This document shows, piece by piece, positions 7,983-16,049 of a stretch of DNA of 64,000 nt. The position numbers and the translations under genes were made by a program. The notes below the pieces were generated by a model. The model worked only from the letters and a program-made list of their open reading frames with translations. It was not told the DNA's origin and ran no database searches. Positions within the stretch are counted from its first letter, which is position 1. Every line of letters starts with the position of its first letter. Source of the DNA: RGIG1993 sp964564225 (GTDB lineage: Bacteria > Bacillota > Clostridia > Oscillospirales > CAG-272); NCBI GenBank assembly GCA_964564225.1, contig CAZMAF010000002.1, forward strand, positions 32,702 through 96,701. Direction: 5' to 3'.

Positions 7983-8570
7983 AATGTTTATGGCTATGTG
8001 CGCGTGTTATTCATTGAGCAAAATAAAGCATGACAGATGGTGACAACGGAGCGTGTCGGCGTTCACAAAAAACACATTTATTAAAGATAAACAACCCGGA
8101 AATGATTTTAAGCGACTGAATTATCAAAGAATGGTGAAATGGTTTAAAAAGGGCGACCTTGTCTGTGTTTCGAGCATTGATCGTCCGGGGTGAAATTATG
8201 AGGAAATACCGGTGCAGTGGCGGTATCTTGTCTGGGAAAAGGAGGTGGACATTACCGTTATTGATAAACCGCTTTTTAATACCCGAAACGGAAAAGATTT
8301 GATGGCAACCTTCCTTGACGATATCGTTTTACGGGCGCTTTCGTTTGTGGCACAGAACGAATGAGAGAACACACGCAAGCGTCAGTCGCAGAGTATTGCT
8401 TTTGCGAAGGCAAACGGTGTTAAATTCAGCAGAGCGTTAGTTGAAGCGCCGGATGATTTCATACCAATTGCTTGGTATTGGAAAAGAAGGGAGGTAAGAT
8501 TCAAACAGGTTTTGTTGTTTGGAACGAGAGAATCTATGGTTTATTGGTGTTTGCGTGAATGTACTGAAAA
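7983..8570 (+). pseudogene. Decayed serine recombinase (resolvase/invertase family)
   Basis: Conceptual translation gives NVYGYVRV, then after a one-base frameshift near 8067-8078 DKQPGNDFKRLNYQ, KKGDLVCVSSID, QWRYLVWEKEVDITVID, TFLDDIVLRALSFVAQNE and SIAFAKANGVKFSRA. These match the catalytic domain of small serine resolvases. The catalytic Ser region is already eroded: RVSTKEQ-like sequence has become RVLFIEQ. In-frame TGA codons at 8031, just after SIDRPG (about 8190) and after VAQNE (about 8362) each replace an expected Arg, consistent with CGA-to-TGA decay. The start codon also appears lost (ATA). The C-terminal helix-turn-helix part stays open to about 8570. This is a remnant of a former mobile or invertible element. 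Confidence 0.85.
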
Positions 8571-8606
8571 AATATATATTTTTTTTGAAAAAAATAGTAT
8601 AGTCTC

Positions 8607-8635
8607 TTGATTTTTCATTGATAAAGTGCTAAAAT
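8607..8635 (+). promoter_or_regulatory. Promoter of the SGNH lipoprotein gene
   Basis: TTGATT (8607-8612), 17 bases, then TAAAAT (8630-8635), about 75 bases before the start codon. Confidence 0.7.
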
Positions 8636-8710
8636 GAAAACAGAAATACAATCAAAGAGTATTGTTGTGTTTTTTTGCAGCAGTGTTTTTTGAAAGAATT
8701 TGGAGGAAAA

Positions 8711-9964
8711 ATGAAAAAAATAGTATTATTTCTTTTGACTTTAGTTTGCGTTGTTGTGTTTACCGTGGCATGTGGCGAAACGGTTACGACGACTACTGAC
8801 GGCACAACGACACTTGACGATAATACAACGACAGCGGCCGTTAGTACGACAAAAGCGCCTGACAGTACAACGGGAGCAGCGATTGAGTCAGAGTTCGAGT
8901 CGATTAAAATTGCTAACAATGATCTTTCCGCGTATACGATCGTATATGCAGAAAGTCATCTGGCGGAGGATGCGGCGGCTACGCCGCAGTATTATCCCGT
9001 TTGGGATTTCAATAAGGAAACCGCAGAGCGTCTTTCGGATCTTATCTTTGACGTAACCGGTGTTCGTCTTTCTATTGCATGTGACGTAGATACCGCAGAG
9101 ACCGATAAGGAAATTCTGATCGGTAAAACCAACAGAACGGTAACTGAAACGCTTTCGCTTGCCAAGGTGAAAGTAGAGGAATATAAGATTTGTGTATCGG
9201 GTGAAAAACTTGTGATTTGCGGCGGTAAATACGGTTCTACCTGGCACGCTATTGATTATATCGAAGAACTCTTTGCAAACGAGTTGGCTAACAAAAATAC
9301 AAATTACAATTTCGCTTCCGATATGACTTATACCGGTCAATTTGACTTTATCCGTATTGGCTGTATCGGTGACAGTATTACGCAAGGTGTAGGAGTTTCT
9401 AATCCTAATAAATATGCATATTCCGCACAGCTTGAAAGATGGCTTTGGAAGGATGCTATTGTTTATAATCTCGGTAATAGCGGTAAGACATTGCGTGACG
9501 ATCTTTCCGATTCGTATATGAAGACTCCTACATATAAGAAAGCGTTAATGATTGCCGCAGATATTGATATTTTCACTGTTATGCTTGGTACAAACGATTC
9601 TAACCGTGATCAGAATTGGAGCGCTGCAGATACTGCTACTTATAAAAAGGATTATGAAACGCTTTTCAGAACACTTTCGGAGAAGAATTCCGATATGCAG
9701 TTTGTCATTATGAATTGTCCTGCTTGCTTTGGCACAAGAATTGATAATAAGTTTGGCAGTCCCGAGCTTCGTCAGATTCAGGAAGAATTGGTTGGCGAAA
9801 TGAATGAGAAGGGTTATAAGACGTCTTTCTTTGATATGTATTCGGTTACCAAGGATCTTCAGGATTACTATCCGGATAATCTTCATCCCGATGAGGACGG
9901 TCATACCGTTATGGCTGAAGAGCTTGCAAATGCATTGAGCGAGCTTATTGACGGTATGAAATAA
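8711..9964 (+). CDS. Secreted lipoprotein with SGNH/GDSL hydrolase domain
   Basis: A 417-residue protein with a lipoprotein signal (hydrophobic 3-18, lipobox VAC, Cys21), a Thr-rich linker (about 24-60), an N-terminal alpha/beta region (about 85-205) and a C-terminal SGNH hydrolase domain. Catalytic blocks are IGDSITQG (Ser222), NLGNSG (Gly255), LGTNDSN (Asn295) and DNLHPDEDGH (Asp389, His392). It is likely an esterase anchored outside the membrane, perhaps deacetylating glycans; the substrate is unknown. The start at 8711 follows TGGAGG. Its last ~110 codons are duplicated at 4071-4418. Confidence 0.88.
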   Translation: MKKIVLFLLTLVCVVVFTVACGETVTTTTDGTTTLDDNTTTAAVSTTKAPDSTTGAAIESEFESIKIANNDLSAYTIVYAESHLAEDAAATPQYYPVWDFNKETAERLSDLIFDVTGVRLSIACDVDTAETDKEILIGKTNRTVTETLSLAKVKVEEYKICVSGEKLVICGGKYGSTWHAIDYIEELFANELANKNTNYNFASDMTYTGQFDFIRIGCIGDSITQGVGVSNPNKYAYSAQLERWLWKDAIVYNLGNSGKTLRDDLSDSYMKTPTYKKALMIAADIDIFTVMLGTNDSNRDQNWSAADTATYKKDYETLFRTLSEKNSDMQFVIMNCPACFGTRIDNKFGSPELRQIQEELVGEMNEKGYKTSFFDMYSVTKDLQDYYPDNLHPDEDGHTVMAEELANALSELIDGMK

Positions 9965-9970
9965 TGAGTA

Positions 9971-10009
9971 TAAAAAAACAAGGTCATGAAAATGACCTTG
10001 TTTTTTTAT
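9971..10009. terminator. Bidirectional terminator between the esterase gene and ftsH
   Basis: AAACAAGGTCAT / ATGACCTTGTTT with a GAAA loop and flanking A and T runs lies between two convergent genes. Confidence 0.88.
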
Positions 10010-10032
10010 GGCGTTTTAAGTGATTACTGCGG

Positions 10033-12156
10033 TTATTCGGGCGTATTGGTATCTTCGGGTGTTTCCACAGGTGTAACCTCAGGTGTATTCTCGGAAGAAG
10101 GCGTTGTAGGCGATGTGGGTTTGGCATAGCCGCCGACAGGATAGCCGTTCGGTCCGAACTGTTGCTGCATCTGAGCAAGGCGCTCAGCTTCGCGTTTCGC
10201 GCGATCTTCTTCGATGCGGCGTTTTTCTGCGTTTTCTTCTTCGCTGCGGCGCTGTTTTTCACTGATGATCGCTTCAAGGTCTTCTACCGTAACGTCGTCT
10301 TTTTCCATAACGAGCGTAAACTGTTCGGCGTCCATCGTTTCGTGTTCCATCAGATACTTGGCGACAAAATGGAGCTTTTCAATATCGTTGTTCAGTATAT
10401 CTTCTGCACGTTTGTATGCACCGGTAATAATGGCATGAACTTCATCGTCGATTTTGGCGGCAGTTTTTCCGGAGTAGCGCGGTGTAGAGGAATAATCTCT
10501 GCCAAGGAAAACTTCGTTGTGACTGTCACCAAACAGGATTGGTCCAAGCTCATCGGACATACCGAGCATCGTTACCATCTTGTGCGCAGTTTCGGTTGCA
10601 TGCTTGATGTCGCCGTATGCGCCGCCCGTATAGTCGCCGAAGATGATGCGTTCTGCAGCTCTTCCGCCGAGCGTCATGGCAATATTTTGGAGTAATTCTT
10701 CTTTGGATTCGCTGAGTTTGTCTTCCTCCGGAACAACGAGTGTATAGCCAAGTGCGTTTCCGCTGGGAATGATTGAGATCTGACGAACGGGATCGATGAG
10801 GGGGAGACGGAAGGCTACGATTGCGTGGCCTGCTTCATGGTAAGCGGTATTCAGGCGTTCTTTTTCGCTCATTTGCTTGTTCTTCTTTTGCGTACCGACC
10901 ATGATCTTCATCATAGCATCATCAATATCGCTCATGCCGATGAGAGTTTTTCCACGTCTTGCGGCGAGAAGTGCTGCCTCGTTCAGGAGGTTCGCGAGAT
11001 CAGCACCTGTAAAGCCGATGGTTGCCTTGGCAACCTGCTTCAGATTGACGTTGCGTTCAAAGGGCTTGCCTTTGGCGTGAACTTTCAGGATGTCTTCACG
11101 TCCCTTGATGTCGGGGCGCTGTACGGTGATCTGACGGTCCAAACGACCGGGGCGGAGAAGTGCGGCGTCGAGAATATCGGGACGGTTGGTAGCGGCGATG
11201 ACGATAACACCTTCATTGCCGCCGAATCCGTCCATTTCTACGAGGAGCTGGTTCAGGGTTTGTTCACGCTCGTCGTGTCCGCCGCCAAGACCTGCGCCGC
11301 GCTGACGGCCGACAGCATCGATCTCGTCTATAAAGACGATACTTGCGGGGGAACTTCTTGCTTTGTCAAACAGGTCGCGGACACGGGATGCGCCGACGCC
11401 GACGTACATTTCTACGAAATCTGAACCCGAGATTGAGAAGAAGGGAACGCCTGCTTCGCCGGCAACGGCTTTAGCAAGGAGCGTTTTACCCGTACCGGGA
11501 GGTCCGACAAGCAGAACACCATGGGGAATTTTAGCACCGAGTTTGGTATAATGTGCGGGGTTTTTGAGGAACTGTACGATTTCCTGAAGCTCCTCTTTTT
11601 CTTCATCAGCACCTGCTACGTCGGCAAAAAGAACGCGCTTTTTGGGATCAGGGGTAACCGATTTCGTTTTCGTTTTGCCAAAGGATGTTGCTTTTCCTGT
11701 TGTACTCTTTACGAAAACAAAATAGAGAACGATGATAAGACCGATAATCAGAACGAAAGGGAGAAGACTTACCCACCACGGTACGGTAGCGGCGGCTTCA
11801 AATTTACATTCGATCATTGCGGAAGGATCGTTTTGATGCGCAGCATTGTAAGGATTGACATACTTGGTAACGTATGCTTCCATAAAATAATTATGGTCCT
11901 GGATTTTGTAAGTGTACTCCGTGTTTTTTGTGGTAGTAATTTTCAGGTTATTTTCAGCATCGAGATAAAGCTTTTTAACAGCAACCTCGTCGGCTTCAAT
12001 TATAAAATCTTCGAGCGGAAGGAAAAATTGAAGCAACTCGGTGTCATTGTTGATTTCGGCAGGTTGGTTCATTCCTGCTACCGAGGAAAAGACGATTACG
12101 GCAACGATGCCGACAAGTATCAGCGTGATAATGATTGAGCGTATGTTTTTTCTCAT
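10033..12156 (-). CDS. ftsH: ATP-dependent zinc metalloprotease FtsH
   Basis: A 707-residue AAA+ membrane protease: two membrane segments (about 8-28 and 127-149) around an extracytoplasmic domain, Walker A GPPGTGKT, Walker B IVFIDEIDA, the SRH region RPDILDAALLRPGRLDRQ, and the zinc site HEAGH in AYHEAGHAIVAF. It degrades misassembled membrane proteins and regulators. The C-terminal tail (about 660-707) is rich in Pro, Thr and Glu. It is last in the tilS-hpt-ftsH order. Upstream, the SD-like AGAAAGGA is separated from the ATG by a hairpin (12169-12188). Confidence 0.96.
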   Translation of the reverse strand: MRKNIRSIIITLILVGIVAVIVFSSVAGMNQPAEINNDTELLQFFLPLEDFIIEADEVAVKKLYLDAENNLKITTTKNTEYTYKIQDHNYFMEAYVTKYVNPYNAAHQNDPSAMIECKFEAAATVPWWVSLLPFVLIIGLIIVLYFVFVKSTTGKATSFGKTKTKSVTPDPKKRVLFADVAGADEEKEELQEIVQFLKNPAHYTKLGAKIPHGVLLVGPPGTGKTLLAKAVAGEAGVPFFSISGSDFVEMYVGVGASRVRDLFDKARSSPASIVFIDEIDAVGRQRGAGLGGGHDEREQTLNQLLVEMDGFGGNEGVIVIAATNRPDILDAALLRPGRLDRQITVQRPDIKGREDILKVHAKGKPFERNVNLKQVAKATIGFTGADLANLLNEAALLAARRGKTLIGMSDIDDAMMKIMVGTQKKNKQMSEKERLNTAYHEAGHAIVAFRLPLIDPVRQISIIPSGNALGYTLVVPEEDKLSESKEELLQNIAMTLGGRAAERIIFGDYTGGAYGDIKHATETAHKMVTMLGMSDELGPILFGDSHNEVFLGRDYSSTPRYSGKTAAKIDDEVHAIITGAYKRAEDILNNDIEKLHFVAKYLMEHETMDAEQFTLVMEKDDVTVEDLEAIISEKQRRSEEENAEKRRIEEDRAKREAERLAQMQQQFGPNGYPVGGYAKPTSPTTPSSENTPEVTPVETPEDTNTPE

Positions 12157-12168
12157 TGAGTCGTATTA

Positions 12169-12200
12169 TTTTCACCGAGGGGTGAAAAATCCTTTCTCCC
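12169..12200 (-). promoter_or_regulatory. Shine-Dalgarno plus hairpin leader of ftsH
   Basis: On the minus strand GGGAGAAAGG is followed by TTTTCACC-CCTC-GGTGAAAA and then 12 bases to the ATG. Without folding the SD is over 30 bases from the start; folding brings it within about 13 bases. No nearer SD is visible. Confidence 0.5.
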
Positions 12201-12239
12201 GAGTAATATGGATTGGGGATGCCTTCGGGGGAGGCAGAT

Positions 12240-12824
12240 TTATTGGGTGTATACTTCGGGCTTTAAAATGCCGATGTAGGGGAGCGCGCGATAGCGTTCA
12301 TCGTAGTCGAGACCGTAACCTACAACAAATTCGTCTTCGATTTCAACGCCGATATAATCGGCTTCGAAGTCTACGGCACGGCGCGAAGGCTTATCGAGAA
12401 GGGCGGCGACACGGATGCTGCGCGCACCTTTATTTTTCAAGTACTGTGTTAAATATTTCATGGTTTTTCCACTGTCGATGATGTCTTCAATAATAACGAT
12501 GTCGAGGTCGTGCATGTCGCCGCGATGGATATCCAGTAAAATATTGACACTTCCCGAGGACACCGTTCCGGCGCCGTATGAGGAAACCTTCATAAAGTCG
12601 ATTTCTACGGGACGCTTGATTGTTTTCATCAGATCGCCCATAAATACGATAGATCCTTTCAATATACAGAGCAAAAGCAGTTTTTTGTGGGGGTCGGGAT
12701 AGTCGGCATCAATCTCGGAGGCGATTTTTTTAACGAGGCTTTGTATCTCGTTTTCGGAAATCATAATATTGGCAATATCGTCGTTAATGTTATAAGGCTT
12801 GTTATTTTCCATTGTGTTTTCCAT
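12240..12824 (-). CDS. hpt: Hypoxanthine phosphoribosyltransferase
   Basis: A 194-residue purine-salvage enzyme that makes IMP or GMP from hypoxanthine or guanine and PRPP. It shows CILKGSIVFMGDL, FMKVSSYG, the PRPP-binding loop VIIEDIIDSGKT and a C-terminal DEFVVGYGLDY. It follows tilS by about 10 bases and precedes ftsH, the classic Firmicutes order. The ATG at 12824 is close to the tilS stop and lacks a clear SD. The ATG at 12812 has GGATGG about 8 bases upstream and may be the true start, giving MENNKPYN. Confidence 0.94.
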   Translation of the reverse strand: MENTMENNKPYNINDDIANIMISENEIQSLVKKIASEIDADYPDPHKKLLLLCILKGSIVFMGDLMKTIKRPVEIDFMKVSSYGAGTVSSGSVNILLDIHRGDMHDLDIVIIEDIIDSGKTMKYLTQYLKNKGARSIRVAALLDKPSRRAVDFEADYIGVEIEDEFVVGYGLDYDERYRALPYIGILKPEVYTQ

Positions 12825-12833
12825 CCATTTATT

Positions 12834-14186
12834 TTATACTTTGTAAATTGAAATCCGATAATTTTTTTTATGCTGCGCAGACAGCGTTTGGTAGAGATCG
12901 GAAATCGGAAGGTGAGTAACGAAAAGGATCTCGCCATGATAGAGAATAATGGGAAGCGTATCGCGGCATGTTTTAGAAATTTTTTGGTCGCAAAGCATTT
13001 TTTTGATGCTTCTCGTCATATTGCCTTGTCGGTAATGGTCACCGTTTTGCCGTGAACGGACTGTTATTTTATCAATGGCATCATACGGAACAACGAGTGA
13101 AAAAAGCGGTGAATCCGAAGGCTCGTGCGTTGTGACGGTGATTCGATAGCTATTCAGAAAAATAAAATCACTGTCGGGTGTTAAGGCGATCGGAATGTCA
13201 ATTGGTGTGACGTCGCTTCGATAAAATGCGGTTTCTTTTGAATTGATCGAAAGAAACCATTTTCCGGGAAAGGTGATAGCGCCCGAAAAGCGTTGATTTG
13301 CGGCAAGGGAAATTTTTTTGCAGGATTCTTTGAGTTGTTCGCTTCGTATTTCATTGTGTGCGATTCGGCGGTATTTTATGAGTAAAACCCGACGGAGAAT
13401 GGCAGTTGGGAGAGAAGCCAAAACTTGCGTATCAATGCAATCTTCATACTGTTTTGCGATGGCGTTCAGCGTTTCGTCGTCTTCGCGTGCCGTTTGAGAA
13501 AAACGGTAGACTGCTTCGTGTAAGGCAGGATTAATCAATTCAAGCCGAGGCAGTATTTCGTGACGGATAAAATTTCTTGTATATGCGCGATCGGCGTTAG
13601 TGGCGTCCTCGCGATACGGAATCTGATGAACGTGAACGTAAGCGAGAATTTCTTGTTTGGAAAAGGGCAGGAACGGACGAATGATAGCGTTTCGTTTTGA
13701 GACAATACCACATACGCCCTGTAAGGCGCTTCCGCGCGATAAATGGAAGAGTATGGTTTCGGTATTGTCGGTGGCGTTATGCGCTGTGGCAATATAGTCA
13801 AGCTTTTGCTCTGCGCGGTATGCTTCGAGCGCTTGGTAACGCAGATGGCGAGCGGCTTCTTCAATTCCCAGCTTGTGAGTTTTGGCGTAAGCGGGAATGT
13901 CTTTTGAAACGATTGCTAAAGGAATGCTGTACTCCCGACATACTTCTTTACAAAACTCAGCGTCGTCATCGGCTTCTGCGCGGATTTTATGATTAAAATG
14001 CAGAGCGTGAATTGTAATAGCGCGTTCTTTTGCAAGACGGGCAAAGCAGTTGAGCAGTAATGCGGAGTCTGCACCGCCTGAGTATGCGATCAGCACGGAA
14101 GTGAGTCCCTCAGGCAGTATTTCATCGAGCGTTTGGCAAAACCGTTCGTATAGATCGCCGTGTTTTTTTGAGGAATATGATGCCAT
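12834..14186 (-). CDS. tilS: tRNA(Ile)-lysidine synthase
   Basis: A 450-residue N-type ATP pyrophosphatase with PP-loop AYSGGADSALLL (about 34-45), HFNHKIRAEADDDAEF, IATAHNATDNTETILF and a TilS C-terminal domain with TVRSRQNGDHYR. It converts C34 of the CAU-anticodon isoleucine tRNA to lysidine, switching its reading from AUG to AUA. The ATG lies within three bases of the dnaB stop, so the two are co-transcribed. Confidence 0.94.
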   Translation of the reverse strand: MASYSSKKHGDLYERFCQTLDEILPEGLTSVLIAYSGGADSALLLNCFARLAKERAITIHALHFNHKIRAEADDDAEFCKEVCREYSIPLAIVSKDIPAYAKTHKLGIEEAARHLRYQALEAYRAEQKLDYIATAHNATDNTETILFHLSRGSALQGVCGIVSKRNAIIRPFLPFSKQEILAYVHVHQIPYREDATNADRAYTRNFIRHEILPRLELINPALHEAVYRFSQTAREDDETLNAIAKQYEDCIDTQVLASLPTAILRRVLLIKYRRIAHNEIRSEQLKESCKKISLAANQRFSGAITFPGKWFLSINSKETAFYRSDVTPIDIPIALTPDSDFIFLNSYRITVTTHEPSDSPLFSLVVPYDAIDKITVRSRQNGDHYRQGNMTRSIKKMLCDQKISKTCRDTLPIILYHGEILFVTHLPISDLYQTLSAQHKKNYRISIYKV

Positions 14187-14188
14187 CG

Positions 14189-15544
14189 TTATTCTGCGGA
14201 GCTCTCGCGGGGATCAATGGTGGTGAACTTGGTGAACGGACCGTACCAACCCATTTTGATTCCGTTGTCGGTACTACCGTGACGGTTTTTGGCAACTATC
14301 ACTTCGGCGACGTTTTCGTCTGCCTGTGTTTTGCCTGTGCCGTCGTCATAATACATTTCGCGGTACAAAAAGAGTACGGCATCGGCATCCTGCTCGATCG
14401 CACCCGAGTCACGCAGATCGGAAAGCATCGGTTTTTTGCTGGTTCTTCCTTCCGGACCTCGGGAAAGCTGTGCGCAACAGATCACGGGAACGCCGAGATC
14501 CTTGGCCATAAGTTTCATATTACGCGAAATATCGCCTACTTCAAGGACGCGGTTGTCGATTTTTTTATCACTTTGCATGAGCTGGAGATAGTCGACGACC
14601 ACGAGTCCGAGATTTTTCTTTTTGCGAAGTTTGGATTTCATGCTTGTGACAGTGATACCCGACGTATCATCAATGTAAATGTCGCATGCAGCAAGGTATT
14701 CGGAGGCTCGGGCAAGCTTATCCCAGTCCTCTTTTGAAAGTGTACCGCTACGGAGCTTGTTGGATTCTACCATAGCTTCCGAGGATAGCATACGCATTAC
14801 GAGTTGTTGCTTGGACATTTCAAGAGAAAAAATACATACCTCTTTGCCGGTTTTTCTGGCGACGTTGGAGGCAATATTTAAAGCAAATGAGGTTTTACCC
14901 ATACCGGGACGGGCGCCGATCAGAACGAGATCGCCTTTGCCCATACCAACGAGTACGTTATCAAGTGCTGAAAATCCGGTTTCAACGCCCTTGGTTTCCT
15001 CGGCATTTTCCGACAATGCTTTCAAATGCGAGTAGGTATCAACGATAACGTCGCGAATATGTGTAAAGTCGGATTGCTGTTGGTTTTGTGTCAAGGAAAA
15101 GATCAAACCGCCTGCATTGTCGAGAATAAACGAAACATCATCCTGTGCGGCGTAAGCGCTTTCGGTAATATTGTTGCATATCTCGATGAGAGAGCGAAGA
15201 AGGCTCTTGTCTTTCACGATGCGTGCATATTCCTTGACGTTACTTGCAGAGGGTACGATATCGGCAAGCGTGCGGATATAGGACCTTGATCTTTCGATGT
15301 CGTATACGCCTTCGCGGACAAGTTCTTCCGCGAGCATAACGGCATCAATGTCTTTGCTTTGCAAAAACAGACGTTGCATTGCCGTATAGATTTCCCGGTG
15401 CTGTTCAAGATAAAAATCATCGGTTGTGATAATAGTTGCGATCTCGCCGATTGATTCGGGATCAATCAGAATCGATCCAAGCACCGATTGTTCTGCTTCT
15501 AAGGAAAAGGGGAGCTTGCGTACGGGAGTATCGTTAAGTGCCAT
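14189..15544 (-). CDS. dnaB: Replicative DNA helicase DnaB (DnaC of Bacillus)
   Basis: A 451-residue RecA-fold hexameric helicase: N-terminal LPFSLEAEQSVLGSIL, Walker A GARPGMGKTSFALN, then VVVDYLQLM and SDLRDSGAIEQDAD. It unwinds DNA at the replication fork and interacts with primase. The start is set by AAGGAGC about 9 bases upstream. It lies directly after rplI, as in many Firmicutes. Confidence 0.96.
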   Translation of the reverse strand: MALNDTPVRKLPFSLEAEQSVLGSILIDPESIGEIATIITTDDFYLEQHREIYTAMQRLFLQSKDIDAVMLAEELVREGVYDIERSRSYIRTLADIVPSASNVKEYARIVKDKSLLRSLIEICNNITESAYAAQDDVSFILDNAGGLIFSLTQNQQQSDFTHIRDVIVDTYSHLKALSENAEETKGVETGFSALDNVLVGMGKGDLVLIGARPGMGKTSFALNIASNVARKTGKEVCIFSLEMSKQQLVMRMLSSEAMVESNKLRSGTLSKEDWDKLARASEYLAACDIYIDDTSGITVTSMKSKLRKKKNLGLVVVDYLQLMQSDKKIDNRVLEVGDISRNMKLMAKDLGVPVICCAQLSRGPEGRTSKKPMLSDLRDSGAIEQDADAVLFLYREMYYDDGTGKTQADENVAEVIVAKNRHGSTDNGIKMGWYGPFTKFTTIDPRESSAE

Positions 15545-15572
15545 TTATATGCTCCTTGTTTTTGAATACTGA

Positions 15573-16022
15573 TTATTTTTTTTCGGTAACAGTCAAATGA
15601 ATTTTGCCAACGACTCCTGTATAAAGCTTTACGTCAAGGGTATACGAGCCAAAAGCACGAATCGGTTTATCGAGTACGATTTTGCGTTTGTCAACGGTAA
15701 TTTTGTGAGAGGCTTCAAGGCTTTCCGCGATTTCCTTGGATGTGACTGAGCCATAAGGTTTTCCGTCGTTTCCGGCAGAGAGAGAGATGACGACTTTGAT
15801 TTCGTTAAGCTTTTCTGCAAGTGCCTTAGCTTCCTGTGTTTCGGTATCAATTTTGAATTTTTGTGCGGATTCTTTGTTTTTCAGTTCGTTAATAATTTTA
15901 TTGTCGGCGATGACGGCGAGTTTTTTTGGGAAAAGAAAATTACGTGCATATCCTTCCGATACTTCGATCATGTCGCCTTTTTTACCTTGTGATTTTACGT
16001 CTTGTGTAAGAACAACCTTCAT
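15573..16022 (-). CDS. rplI: 50S ribosomal protein L9
   Basis: A 149-residue protein with the L9 signature near the N-terminus (MKVVLTQDV, GYARNFLFPKKLA at about 25-37), a long central helix and the C-terminal RNA-binding domain ending KIHLTVTEKK. It binds the base of the L1 stalk region of 23S rRNA. It lies between gdpP and dnaB. The SD is GAAAGG, about 10 bases before the ATG. Confidence 0.96.
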   Translation of the reverse strand: MKVVLTQDVKSQGKKGDMIEVSEGYARNFLFPKKLAVIADNKIINELKNKESAQKFKIDTETQEAKALAEKLNEIKVVISLSAGNDGKPYGSVTSKEIAESLEASHKITVDKRKIVLDKPIRAFGSYTLDVKLYTGVVGKIHLTVTEKK

Positions 16023-16049
16023 AGTTTTATATTGCCTTTCAAGTGATAT

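Noticed and set aside
10162..12138. Several long plus-strand open frames opposite ftsH
   Set aside because: They mirror the codon structure of ftsH, have no RBS or recognisable domains, and the minus-strand protein is unmistakable.
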